Virus record (IMG/VR): IMGVR_UViG_3300025153_000017
Span: 1 to 31,670 of that record
Source: a virus
Direction: 5' to 3' (one strand)
Length of the DNA stretch: 31,670 nucleotides
Under the pieces are notes generated by a model. The model saw only the letters and a list, made by a program, of their open reading frames with translations, was not told the origin of the DNA and did no database searches. This document shows positions 1 through 8,079 of this stretch, in pieces. A program made the position numbers and the translations under genes. Numbering within the stretch: the first letter of the stretch is position 1; every line of letters begins with the position of its first letter.

Positions 1-1
1 G

Positions 2-127
2 ACTACACAGAAAACTATCAATGTGCACCAGGAAGATGTGGAAGCAGCCAAAGCGGACCGATACATTGCAGAACTGGCCACAAAGCATAATTATGGTGTT
101 CAGATTATCAATCCTTTATTCAGATAA
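2..127 (+). CDS. C-terminal end of an unknown protein, cut by the window edge
   Basis: An open frame enters from the left edge and ends at TAA 125-127, giving 41 residues that finish NPLFR. It has no stop in this frame, and the next gene begins four bases after its stop, as in a tightly packed operon. The visible part is mixed helix-like and charged, with no recognisable motif. A longer frame beginning at 21 overlaps it but is better explained as the out-of-frame extension of the next gene. Function unknown. Confidence 0.55.
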   Translation, partial: TTQKTINVHQEDVEAAKADRYIAELATKHNYGVQIINPLFR

Positions 128-131
128 ACCA

Positions 132-428
132 ATGGAAGAATTAAAAAAAGCGCTATTCGAGATCCGTGAAGCGCTTGAGATGATGGAATTTCATATCGAA
201 CCAAAGCAAGATGCGCCCTACAAAGTCAAACTTTGGATGCCTGAATTAAAACAAGCTGTCAGCCAATTGGATAAGATCAGCAAAACGATTCACAAGCAAT
301 ACGATATCATTGAACTTCACAATATGACACGCAATGAAATAAACGATATCGCTGACCATTATAAGATCGATTGTCTTCAACATAGACAAATAGTTATCTA
401 CGAAATACTTGATAAACAAGCCAAATGA
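132..428 (+). CDS. Hypothetical small helical phage protein
   Basis: This gene encodes 98 residues starting MEELKKALFEIREALE. The start at 132 is preferred over the further-upstream ATG at 21 because it lies just after the preceding stop (125-127) and begins a clearly amphipathic helix. The first third looks coiled-coil-like and the whole is charged, with no transmembrane segment or cysteine cluster. Its end overlaps the next gene by four bases (ATGA), so the two are probably translationally coupled. It belongs to the early cluster ahead of the primase. I do not recognise the family. Confidence 0.6.
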   Translation: MEELKKALFEIREALEMMEFHIEPKQDAPYKVKLWMPELKQAVSQLDKISKTIHKQYDIIELHNMTRNEINDIADHYKIDCLQHRQIVIYEILDKQAK

Positions 429-634
429 AAGCAAACAAATTAACCGAAGGGGATGGATTTAAACAAAAAGGGCAACGAAAATTCAGAACTGTAGCCAGCA
501 GTACCGTTATTCCCGATTTGGGTGGAAGGCAGCCAAAAGAACATATCGGTAAAATGCTGATTGTCGATACGAATTGCCACCAATGGATGATAGATCCTGA
601 AACTGAAGTCCAGTTGTTTAATCCCTTTATCTAA
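425..634 (+). CDS. Hypothetical 69-aa protein
   Basis: The protein has 69 residues and starts MKANKLTEGDGF. The start overlaps the upstream stop by four bases, and ten bases separate it from the next gene. The N-terminus is basic and the second half beta-like (LIVDTNCHQWMIDPETEV). Size and position fit an accessory early phage gene. No family recognised. Confidence 0.6.
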   Translation: MKANKLTEGDGFKQKGQRKFRTVASSTVIPDLGGRQPKEHIGKMLIVDTNCHQWMIDPETEVQLFNPFI

Positions 635-644
635 AAAACCTCCT

Positions 645-980
645 ATGAACGATACATTAACAGAAGAAGAAGTAATCACTATTAATCAGGGCCGGAGCCG
701 GTCCCCATATTTCTGCATCATCCAACCAGTGCCAGGAATAAAGCTTAATGTCGGCCAGCCTTTACGATGTAAGAATCCAAAAACAAACCAGGTAACTACT
801 GGTATTGTCACAGAACACTTCTGGACGTTCGACTGGGATGAGATGCCCGTTTGGGTAGAAGTTAAACTGCTGGAATGTTACGGAGTTGCACCACAATTGC
901 TCAGAATGGTTCTGAAGGCATCCGATTCCGGATTTAATGACAACTGGGCACGACTAATACTAATCCGCGAAACTATTTGA
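645..980 (+). CDS. Hypothetical 111-aa protein ahead of the primase
   Basis: This is a 111-residue beta-rich protein with a small-barrel appearance; residues around 30-60 (LNVGQPLRCKNPKTNQV) look like a PUA/ASCH-like or SH3-like barrel, but this is only an impression. It lies four bases before the primase-helicase gene and is surely co-transcribed with it, so a role in early DNA metabolism is possible. No catalytic motif is visible. Confidence 0.6.
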   Translation: MNDTLTEEEVITINQGRSRSPYFCIIQPVPGIKLNVGQPLRCKNPKTNQVTTGIVTEHFWTFDWDEMPVWVEVKLLECYGVAPQLLRMVLKASDSGFNDNWARLILIRETI

Positions 981-984
981 AATT

Positions 985-3900
985 ATGATTATTAAAGAAG
1001 CAATAGACAGGTTAAAAGAGAATATCGTTGAAGTGGTAAGTCACTATGTTGAACTAAAATCACATGGCCGCACTCACGAAGGTTGCTGCCCATTTCACAA
1101 CGAAAAAACAGCATCATTTAAGGTTTCGGAGTCGAAGGGTGTATTCAAGTGTTTCGGTTGTGGTGAGGGTGGTGATGCCATTGCCTTTATTATGAAGCAT
1201 GACCATGTTGAATTCATGGAAGCGCTAAAGATAGGTGCCCGGAAACTAAACCTACAGGTTGATTGGAACGAAGAGAAGAAAGATTTTAATGTAGTTGAAT
1301 ATCAGCATAAGGAATCGCTTCGGATCCTTTGCGGGAAGGTGGCCACCTATTACCAGCAATGTTTACGCGATAGCAAAACAGCATCAGATTATATCGCCAG
1401 CCGCCAATTTAAGATTGATGAAGTTCCGGAGGATGATCTGTTGATGATCGGGTATGCTCCTGCAGGAAATGTATTGCTGAAGTGGGCAAAGGAAAACAAT
1501 ATCAATCTTTCACTTATGAAGGAGGCCGGGCTGATTGACCACAGTACCGAACGCAACCAGGACTATGACTTTTTCAGAGACCGGATCATGTTCCCTATCT
1601 GCGAAAAGACGGGTAAGGTGATCGGGTTTACCGGTCGTGCGATCGTTGATAAAAAAGGAGTGGCCAAGTATATGAATTCGCTCGATACGGAGATATTCTG
1701 CAAAGGGAATGAGTTATATGCGCTGAATGTAGCCAGACAACCAATCAGGGTAGAAAGCCGGTTGTATATGGTTGAAGGGAACTTCGATGTGAAGCGCCTG
1801 CATTCGATTGGAGTATTCAACGTTGTGGCGCCTTGTGGAACAGCGCTCACTGTCGATCAGATCAGGTTACTTAAAAACTACACTAAAAATGTGACGATTA
1901 TCTACGATGGCGACGATGCCGGGCATAAGGCAATCGACAGAAATGGAGATCTGCTTGTTAGAGAGCAATGCAATGTGATGGTGATGGAGATCCCCAAAGG
2001 TGAAGATCCTGATACACTTTTTACTTCACTGGTGAAATTTGACGAATTCAAAGAGAAAAACCAGACCGACTACATCATTTATAAGACTAAAAACGGGATT
2101 GACAAATGCAAAAACCCCGCCTTTAAATCTGAGTTTATGAAGGATGTTGCCTCACTTATTATGCGTTACGATGAGCCAAGCGTTCATGAAGTTTACCTCG
2201 ACTTTGTTTCTGCCATCATCAAGCCAAAGAAAGCATGGCAGGATTATCTGAAGAACATTGCATCCGATAAGGCTCCGGTTGAGAAAAAACGCTACATCCC
2301 TGAAGGAATATCAGCTGCTGACCTTGCTGAACAGGGATTCTACGTTGAAAACAATTGTTATTTCTTCAAGAACAAGGAGGATTTTGTTCAGCGCAGTAAT
2401 TTTTCACTGTCACCAATTTTCCACATCGAGAGCACAATAAATGCCAAGAGGCTATATGAGGTAACCAACAACTCAGGAATGACACGTGTAGTTGAGATTC
2501 CTCAAAAGGATATGATCGGCCTGGCTGCCTTTAAGCTGCATGTTGAGAGTTTACCAAAATGCTGGTTTGATGGCTCTGAGACTGACCTTAATCGTTTGAA
2601 AAGGTGCTTGTTTGAGAAAACAGAATCCTGTAAGGAGATTACACAGCTCGGGTGGCAAAAAGAAGGTTTCTGGGCATGGGGAAACGGTATTTTCAATGAT
2701 GAATTTGTGGGGGTTGATAGTTACGGAATTGTGAAACACAACAAACGGAACTACTATATACCTGCATTTTCGAGCATTTATAACAATGAAGATAATCTGT
2801 ATCAATTTGAACGTAAGTTTATTCACATCGAAGGAAACGTTACACTGAAAGAATATGCAGCCAAATTTGTAAAGGTATTTGGCGACAATGCTAAGATCGC
2901 GCTGTGCTTCTACTTTGCATCGTTATTTCGGGATATCATCGTTGGTGGAACCGGCAATTTTCCAATCCTGAATATGTTTGGTCCAAAAGGTGCCGGTAAA
3001 ACAGCCTGTGCCGAAAGCATTGTGCAGTTTTTTGGAAGGCTGGCCAAGGCTCCAAATGTTCACAATACCAGTAAGGCTGCCCTGGGCGATCATGTTGCAA
3101 GTAGTTGTAATGCCATTGCTCATATCGATGAATACCGCAATGACATCGAGATGGAGAAACGTGAGTTCTTAAAGGGAATGTGGGACGGGACTGGGCGTAC
3201 CAGGATGAATATGGAAAAGGACAAGAAGAAAGAAACCACATCAGTTGATCAGGCAGTTGTACTTACCGGCCAGCAGATGGCCACTGCCGACATAGCGCTT
3301 TTCAGTCGTTTTATATTCCTGTCGTTTACGCAAACGGAATTCAGCGAAGAGGAAATTATTGAATTCGATAAACTAAAAGAGATTGAAAAACGTGGATTGA
3401 CCCATATTACTCACCAGGTGTTAAGGCTTAGGGGAGCATTTAAGGACAATTACCTCACAAAATCAAAGAAGATAACCGAAGATATGCGCGCCCTGATGGG
3501 TAATGAGATCGTTGAGACCAGGATTTTCAATAACTGGATGAAACCAATGGCAGCTTATGCTACGCTGAACGAACATCTTGAATTGCCATGGGATGAGCAC
3601 GAAACGATTAAGCTGGCAGTAAGGCTGATGATTGCTCAGAATAAAGAAACCAAGAAGAATGATGACCTTGGCAATTTCTGGAAAGTGATTCAATATCTGA
3701 TATCATCCAATGTATTATATGAGGATGGTGATTATAAGGTAGTGTATGAAGACAAGATAACACGACGATATTTTGAGAATGGAATCTGGAGGAAAGAAAC
3801 TAAACACCTGGAGGGTGGTGCCTATGAATTGCTATATCTAACCACAAGCAGGGTATTCAGTCTTTATAAAACTCAGTGTCTGCGTGAAGGTGATAAGCCA

Positions 3901-4182
3901 TTGCCTGAATCGACCATCGAGTATTACCTGCGCAATTCAGCAGCTTTCGTTTGCGAGACAAAGAAGGAATCGTTCAAGAAAATAGATCCCAAAACAGGCG
4001 CCCAGGAGAGTGATGATTCCGGAGCAAAGAAACGGACAAGTACTACGGCGCTGATCTTCTATGTCGCAAAGACAGGATTGATGCTTGGAGCAACAGATCC
4101 TGCCGGAGGTGTAATGAAGGATGCCTCCGAAGGTGTAATTAATTTTCCTGGTGATGCGGTTAAAGTTGATTTACCGTTTTGA
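985..4182 (+). CDS. DNA primase-helicase: CHC2 zinc finger, Toprim, P-loop ATPase
   Basis: This 1065-residue protein probably makes RNA primers and unwinds DNA at the phage fork. The N-terminus has a DnaG-type CHC2 zinc finger (C35-x2-H38, C56-x2-C59). The primase catalytic part follows, with Toprim motifs EGNFD (E264) and DGDDAG (D308, D310). The C-terminal half holds a P-loop ATPase: Walker A GPKGAGKT at 666-673, Walker B-like AHIDEY with D715 and E716, a polar sensor-like VVLTGQQ, and an arginine in LFSRF. The ATPase resembles SF3/DUF927-type phage helicases more than the RecA-like DnaB fold of T7 gp4, but I cannot settle the family. DnaG proteins are typically about 600 residues, so the extra length fits the fusion. 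The stop is followed directly by the candidate origin. Confidence 0.9.
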   Translation: MIIKEAIDRLKENIVEVVSHYVELKSHGRTHEGCCPFHNEKTASFKVSESKGVFKCFGCGEGGDAIAFIMKHDHVEFMEALKIGARKLNLQVDWNEEKKDFNVVEYQHKESLRILCGKVATYYQQCLRDSKTASDYIASRQFKIDEVPEDDLLMIGYAPAGNVLLKWAKENNINLSLMKEAGLIDHSTERNQDYDFFRDRIMFPICEKTGKVIGFTGRAIVDKKGVAKYMNSLDTEIFCKGNELYALNVARQPIRVESRLYMVEGNFDVKRLHSIGVFNVVAPCGTALTVDQIRLLKNYTKNVTIIYDGDDAGHKAIDRNGDLLVREQCNVMVMEIPKGEDPDTLFTSLVKFDEFKEKNQTDYIIYKTKNGIDKCKNPAFKSEFMKDVASLIMRYDEPSVHEVYLDFVSAIIKPKKAWQDYLKNIASDKAPVEKKRYIPEGISAADLAEQGFYVENNCYFFKNKEDFVQRSNFSLSPIFHIESTINAKRLYEVTNNSGMTRVVEIPQKDMIGLAAFKLHVESLPKCWFDGSETDLNRLKRCLFEKTESCKEITQLGWQKEGFWAWGNGIFNDEFVGVDSYGIVKHNKRNYYIPAFSSIYNNEDNLYQFERKFIHIEGNVTLKEYAAKFVKVFGDNAKIALCFYFASLFRDIIVGGTGNFPILNMFGPKGAGKTACAESIVQFFGRLAKAPNVHNTSKAALGDHVASSCNAIAHIDEYRNDIEMEKREFLKGMWDGTGRTRMNMEKDKKKETTSVDQAVVLTGQQMATADIALFSRFIFLSFTQTEFSEEEIIEFDKLKEIEKRGLTHITHQVLRLRGAFKDNYLTKSKKITEDMRALMGNEIVETRIFNNWMKPMAAYATLNEHLELPWDEHETIKLAVRLMIAQNKETKKNDDLGNFWKVIQYLISSNVLYEDGDYKVVYEDKITRRYFENGIWRKETKHLEGGAYELLYLTTSRVFSLYKTQCLREGDKPLPESTIEYYLRNSAAFVCETKKESFKKIDPKTGAQESDDSGAKKRTSTTALIFYVAKTGLMLGATDPAGGVMKDASEGVINFPGDAVKVDLPF

Positions 4183-4286
4183 TTTTTTGGTAAACCCCCC
4201 GCACCCCCCGATAGAAAAAACCAGTTAAAAGCAAATTTGAGCAATTGATAAAAACGTATTAATTTTTTAGACATTGTAAACATTTA

Positions 4287-4523
4287 CTTACTTCGCTTAC
4301 TTCGGTACTTTTTTTAATAATAATCTAATACTTAAAATAATGATATATAATAAAATAAATATCAAAAATAGCGAAGTAAGTGCTTACTTTTCGTTTCTTC
4401 GCTTACTTCGCCTTACTTCGATTTTGAAATTTTACAACAAATGATATTTTCTTACTTCGCCGTTTTTCGCCTGTATTAAAATAACAGTCAATTAATTAAC
4501 ATCTGCGAAGTAACAGAAGTAAG
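4287..4523 (+). repeat. Iteron-like array of the 9-mer CTTACTTCG
   Basis: Perfect copies lie at 4287-4295, 4296-4304, 4402-4410, 4412-4420 and 4451-4459 on the + strand and at 4372-4380 on the - strand. One-mismatch copies on the - strand occupy 4506-4514 and 4515-4523, and degenerate copies lie near 4383-4401. Several are tandem with 9-10 bp periodicity, and 4372-4393 forms an inverted pair. Such arrays usually bind a replication initiator or repressor. The array directly follows the primase-helicase gene. Confidence 0.8.
4306..4370. other. Very AT-rich tract between iterons (candidate unwinding element)
   Basis: About 65 bp of almost pure A and T sit between the first iteron pair and the inverted iteron pair. 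An easily melted segment next to iterons is the usual layout of a replication origin. The remainder of 4183-4655 contains only a short C-rich patch at about 4193-4210 and more AT-rich DNA, with no credible gene. Confidence 0.4.
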
Positions 4524-4655
4524 CGAATCCACTAAAATACGTCCTCAGTCCAGAAAAATATTTTTTTTTGCTTAAAACAGGGCAAAAACACCTAAATTGC
4601 GGAAAGAGCTATCAAAATAATCCAATTTTTAATAACGTTAAAATTTTTGCCTGCT

Positions 4656-4880
4656 ATGAAATCCAAAAAATTAACACCTAAAATCAAAACAAATGTTGTC
4701 TATTACCTGAAAAAGAAACATCCCATTTTTATTACTGAAAAAAATGAAAACGAAAAGATAATGATTGATAGGATTGATAATTTTGATATTTTATATGGCC
4801 ACTTTGTCGATGATGCTAACGTTACTTTCTTCATTGCAAAAGAGGATTTTAGTAAAATTTTTCAATTCAAACCATCTTAA
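4656..4880 (+). CDS. Hypothetical 74-aa protein
   Basis: The protein is 74 residues from ATG 4656 (MKSKKLTPKIKT). An in-frame TTG at 4647 is a weaker start. It is lysine-rich at the N-terminus and then alternates hydrophobic and acidic residues in a beta-like pattern, compatible with a small nucleic-acid-associated fold, but no motif is diagnostic. It stands alone between the iteron array and a promoter. Function unknown. Confidence 0.5.
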   Translation: MKSKKLTPKIKTNVVYYLKKKHPIFITEKNENEKIMIDRIDNFDILYGHFVDDANVTFFIAKEDFSKIFQFKPS

Positions 4881-4897
4881 TTTGCAATATTATTTTA

Positions 4898-4927
4898 TTG
4901 TAACTTAAGCAAAAATTTATATCTTCG
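4898..4927 (+). promoter_or_regulatory. Bacteroidota-type promoter
   Basis: TTG at 4898-4900 is followed after 19 bp by TATCTTCG at 4920-4927. This fits the Bacteroidota -33/-7 arrangement (TTTG, 19-21 bp, TAnnTTTG) with one mismatch. It would start transcription about 30 bases before the ATG at 4962. Confidence 0.55.
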
Positions 4928-4946
4928 CATGTTCCCACCACAGCGG

Positions 4947-4970
4947 GGGTTTCATTAACCCATGAAACCC
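4947..4970 (+). promoter_or_regulatory. Leader hairpin enclosing a start codon
   Basis: GGGTTTCAT (4947-4955) and ATGAAACCC (4962-4970) are perfect reverse complements separated by six bases. In RNA this 9-bp stem would bury the ATG at 4962. It may regulate translation, or show that the real start is the in-frame ATG at 4980. Confidence 0.5.
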
Positions 4971-5489
4971 TATACTCCTATGAATACACGTCCTCAAATC
5001 GTCATCACGTTGAATCCATTACTCGAATCGTATTGCCGTTTGGTTTTTGGTACCGATCCTAATGTGAAAGAAATTGCGCTCCGTAAAAACTACGACATTG
5101 CTAAACTAATTCACTCGAACGTGATCAGTTGCGATGCTCCCGATCGTCGGTCTTTTATTTCCAACCCGGTTACGTTTATTTTGCCGGTAGATAAGATCAA
5201 CCATCACGACCTGCAGTTTCACTTCCTGCATGTGAATCCCTGGGGAGAGCAAAAGATCGTTGAAGGTATCGAATATGAATTCAGACGATGGATTACCCAG
5301 CGTTTCGATAAAGGATACGATATGGGCTATTCTCAAAAGATCATTGTAGAAGCAATCGTTCGGGGGCTGAATGTTCGGAATAATGCCGCGAATTTCGATG
5401 CCATCAAGAAAATCGACTACCGTCACAGGCGAAAAACAGAGGAACGACGGTTTAATGAGCTTTTAAAGGAGTGTCAAGAATTTGAATAA
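4962..5489 (+). CDS. Conserved-looking hypothetical phage protein
   Basis: There are 175 residues from ATG 4962, or 169 from the in-frame ATG at 4980 (MNTRPQIVITL), which may be the true start because the first is inside a hairpin stem. The protein is soluble-looking: a beta-type N-terminus (IVITLNPLLESYCRLVFGT), a central region with FILPVDKINHHDLQFHFL, and a basic helical C-terminus (RHRRKTEERRF) that could contact nucleic acid. It has its own promoter at 4898. From memory it resembles unassigned proteins of Bacteroidota phages, but I cannot name a function. Confidence 0.7.
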   Translation: MKPYTPMNTRPQIVITLNPLLESYCRLVFGTDPNVKEIALRKNYDIAKLIHSNVISCDAPDRRSFISNPVTFILPVDKINHHDLQFHFLHVNPWGEQKIVEGIEYEFRRWITQRFDKGYDMGYSQKIIVEAIVRGLNVRNNAANFDAIKKIDYRHRRKTEERRFNELLKECQEFE

Positions 5490-5510
5490 TAAAACTTTAA
5501 CAGGAAGAAA

Positions 5511-5531
5511 AAAAATGATTTAATCATTTTT
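5511..5531. promoter_or_regulatory. Perfect 10-bp dyad, possible operator
   Basis: AAAAATGATT (5511-5520) and AATCATTTTT (5522-5531) are perfect reverse complements around a single base. The one-base centre suits a dimer-binding operator better than an RNA hairpin. It lies in the 91-bp gap between 5489 and 5581. A terminator role is possible but the stem has only two G:C pairs. Confidence 0.35.
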
Positions 5532-5580
5532 GCAGTTTTGATACAATAATTAATTAAACATTCAGTTAAAAATAAGTGCC

Positions 5581-5958
5581 ATGAACTTAGGTGTTGTCGT
5601 GAAAATTGAATATAGGCTGATTGGAACCTTACCTTTCACCGATCTGGATGTGATTCCTTATTCAGGAAGTATCTCCGAAAAATGGAAAAAACCATTTGCA
5701 GGACTGATCGCTACTGTGGCTGTTGACTTCAAAAAAGAAAACTGGTCACCGGCAAACAATACGCTGATGAAATCGCTGTTAAACCGGAAAGCGCAATACC
5801 GTGTAACCGATGCAAATGGTACTATTTCACTTGTTGGAAATGATAAGAATCCGGCACGAATGTTATTTGATGCCCAGGTGGCAGGTGCAGCAGGATCGTT
5901 TAACGGATTCGACTGTGCAATCACCTGGTTATCGCCAACCGGATGTACCAAGTCATAA
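5581..5958 (+). CDS. Hypothetical protein before the head module
   Basis: The protein has 125 residues, is beta-strand-rich and has no cysteine motif or membrane segment. Residues 26-62 carry several aromatic residues, and the C-terminus ends in a GFDCAITWLSPTGC segment. Its composition suits a virion structural protein such as a decoration or tail-tube-like component, but nothing diagnostic is visible. It ends five bases before the first phage-type promoter, so it is outside the head transcript and is probably expressed separately. Confidence 0.6.
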   Translation: MNLGVVVKIEYRLIGTLPFTDLDVIPYSGSISEKWKKPFAGLIATVAVDFKKENWSPANNTLMKSLLNRKAQYRVTDANGTISLVGNDKNPARMLFDAQVAGAAGSFNGFDCAITWLSPTGCTKS

Positions 5959-5963
5959 TCAGG

Positions 5964-5998
5964 GTCCTTTATAAAGATTGATTCCCGTTGTAATGTTG
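5964..5998 (+). promoter_or_regulatory. Phage-type late promoter (GTCCTTTA-N19-TAATGTTG)
   Basis: GTCCTTTA at 5964-5971 is followed after exactly 19 bp by TAATGTTG at 5991-5998, one mismatch from TAnnTTTG. The same arrangement recurs ahead of other late modules. It lies 25 bp before the protease gene at 6024 and would drive the head module. Confidence 0.65.
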
Positions 5999-6023
5999 TA
6001 TTGTACAAAAAAGTACTGCAACG

Positions 6024-7097
6024 ATGCAAAAGAAATATTATTCCGTACAAAACAAAGCTGGTGAATCCGTAGATATCATGATCTACGGCATAATTGGCGA
6101 CAGCTGGTATGAGGAGAGCGTGACGGCACGGCAATTTATTGCTGATCTGAAAGCGCTTGAAAAGGATTATTCCAGGATCAACGTCCGGATCAATTCACCA
6201 GGTGGAAGCGTATTTGATGGTCTCCCGATCTTCAACGCATTAAGATCCTCCACAGCCGAAATTCACACTTACAACGACGGACTATGTGCAAGCATGGCCG
6301 GTTTGGTTTTGTTAGCCGGGAAAACCGTTCACACAGCAGACAATGCTCTACTCATGCTTCACTCTCCGATGAGTGGATGCCAGGGAAACGCTTCCGATAT
6401 TCAGCAGGTGATCGATATGCTTGATAAAGTTCAGGATAGCCTGATTGCCTGCATTACCAGCCGTGGCACCGCAACCGCCGATGATATCAAAGCCAAATAC
6501 TTCGACTATAAAGATCATTGGTTGAATGCTGATGAAGCAAAGGCTGAAGGTTTTATCGACGTTGTTGAAAAAGGCGAAAATAAAGTTTCGAATAAGGTCA
6601 CCAACATGTCGTTAAGCGAAATCATGAATCAGTTCGACACGTTGGTAAAAGGCCGGAGCATGTTTGATAAGTTCTTTAGCCAGGCGCACGATTTTTTCAC
6701 ACCCCAAAATTCTATTGATATGGACATTAAAGTGCTTAGAAAAGCCTGTGGGCTGGCTGATGATGCCAGTGAACAGGAGGTTCTCGACTTCATTGCAAAA
6801 AAGAAGGAAGAGGATACAGATGCAGGTGCAGATGATGCCGGCACTGAAGACGATGCTGCTGCAGACGATGCCGGCACCGATGATGATGACGCAGGAGCTG
6901 ACGATGATCAGGCCGATGCAAAGGACCAAAAGATTGTCGATCTTGAAAAACAGATTGCCATTCTCAAAAAAGCACCTGGTGCTGTTGACAAAAAAGTGAC
7001 AAAAGAAACCGATAGCAATAAAACCGCTCCCGAAAGTTTTGACACTTACGCAAATGCACGTGCAACTTACGATGCAGTTCAAAAATGTGTGAAATAA
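6024..7097 (+). CDS. ClpP-like prohead protease fused to an acidic scaffold-like tail
   Basis: This 357-residue protein probably matures the prohead. Residues 1-180 form a ClpP-type serine protease: NSPGGSVFDG at 57-66, catalytic Ser90 in CASMAG, His113 in MLHSP, and a likely third residue Asp163 in YKDHWL, followed by the typical NADEAKAEGFID. Residues 264-298 are a run of Asp, Ala and Gly, and about 300-318 is a short coiled coil (KIVDLEKQIAILKK). This matches phage capsid proteases with a scaffold at the C-terminus. An internal ATG at residue 233 could give a free scaffold. The gene is followed 17 bp later by the major capsid gene. Confidence 0.85.
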   Translation: MQKKYYSVQNKAGESVDIMIYGIIGDSWYEESVTARQFIADLKALEKDYSRINVRINSPGGSVFDGLPIFNALRSSTAEIHTYNDGLCASMAGLVLLAGKTVHTADNALLMLHSPMSGCQGNASDIQQVIDMLDKVQDSLIACITSRGTATADDIKAKYFDYKDHWLNADEAKAEGFIDVVEKGENKVSNKVTNMSLSEIMNQFDTLVKGRSMFDKFFSQAHDFFTPQNSIDMDIKVLRKACGLADDASEQEVLDFIAKKKEEDTDAGADDAGTEDDAAADDAGTDDDDAGADDDQADAKDQKIVDLEKQIAILKKAPGAVDKKVTKETDSNKTAPESFDTYANARATYDAVQKCVK

Positions 7098-7114
7098 TTT
7101 AAATTTTTATTGAT

Positions 7115-8071
7115 ATGCCTACTGTATCTCATGTTGAATTAAACAAAGCCGCTCAGCTGTTTCGCAAGGAATTGCTGATCATGGCCGTGATTGGGCTCGA
7201 AGCAACGCTTCAGCACATGACCCTGCGAACAGGGATCCGCTACAAAGAGACCGTTGGTCAATTGGGTGGACCTGTAGAATTAATGCCTTATACCGGCACC
7301 CTTGCTGATGCCGATGATAATATCGCGATCACTGGACGTGATATTGAAACATTTTTAGGTCAGTCTATCAAACTGTTCGACCCGAACGCATTGCTATCAA
7401 CCCTTTATGGATCTGCAATTACGAAGGGTGATGCGTTAAAAGGAGTTCCGATCAATAAAGCTGTGTTGACGCTTATGATCTCGAAGATCAGCGAAGGATT
7501 GAATAAATCCATATTTGGTGCTGTACGTAATGCTGCCGGTAAAACAACCTCTACCCTTTTTAATGGGTTTGATACGATTGCAGCTGCCGATATTGTTGCC
7601 GGAAACATTTCGGTCGCAAAGAAAAACGAGTACGATTTTACAGCAGCGATTACAAGCTCAAATGCGCTTGATATGCTGAAGGCTTACTATCGTGCTGCGT
7701 CGGACGAACTGAAAGATGTACCTACAAAACTGATGGTACCACGTAGCATCTCCGATGCATACAACGACGATTATCAGACAACGGTTGGCGCTGCTCCTTA
7801 CAACAAGGAGTTTAATAAGACCTTTCTTGAAGGTACAAGCAACCTTTGTGAGATTGTTCCGTTGATCGGGAAAAAAGCGTCTCCGTTCCTTCAGTTGACT
7901 ACGAAGGAAAATATGTTGGTTGGTGTAAACCAGACTGGCGAAGAAGAGCAAATTGAAGTCCGCAGGGGTGACAATCCGTTCAAACTTCAGTTTATCACTA
8001 CGATGTTCTTCGGAACCCAGTACGAAACTATCAGCCCTGAAAAGCTTTTGGTTGGTAAATTATTTGTATAA
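7115..8071 (+). CDS. Major capsid protein
   Basis: The 318-residue protein follows the protease/scaffold gene directly, the usual place for an HK97-fold capsid protein. The sequence has an N-terminal helix with many hydrophobics (ELLIMAVIGLEATL), a segment resembling an extended loop (residues 40-75), a helical central domain and a strand-rich C-terminus ending GKLFV. There is no membrane segment or enzymatic motif. Length and composition are normal for a capsid subunit. The assignment rests mainly on context; an alternative would be another abundant head protein. Confidence 0.75.
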   Translation: MPTVSHVELNKAAQLFRKELLIMAVIGLEATLQHMTLRTGIRYKETVGQLGGPVELMPYTGTLADADDNIAITGRDIETFLGQSIKLFDPNALLSTLYGSAITKGDALKGVPINKAVLTLMISKISEGLNKSIFGAVRNAAGKTTSTLFNGFDTIAAADIVAGNISVAKKNEYDFTAAITSSNALDMLKAYYRAASDELKDVPTKLMVPRSISDAYNDDYQTTVGAAPYNKEFNKTFLEGTSNLCEIVPLIGKKASPFLQLTTKENMLVGVNQTGEEEQIEVRRGDNPFKLQFITTMFFGTQYETISPEKLLVGKLFV

Positions 8072-8079
8072 GCAATAAT

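Noticed and set aside
2551-3241. Long reverse-strand open frames within the primase gene
   Set aside because: They lie opposite a clear coding gene, lack recognisable motifs and are explained by codon bias of the + strand.
4287-4523. CRISPR array
   Set aside because: Repeats are only 9 bp, are in both orientations and are often directly adjacent without spacers.
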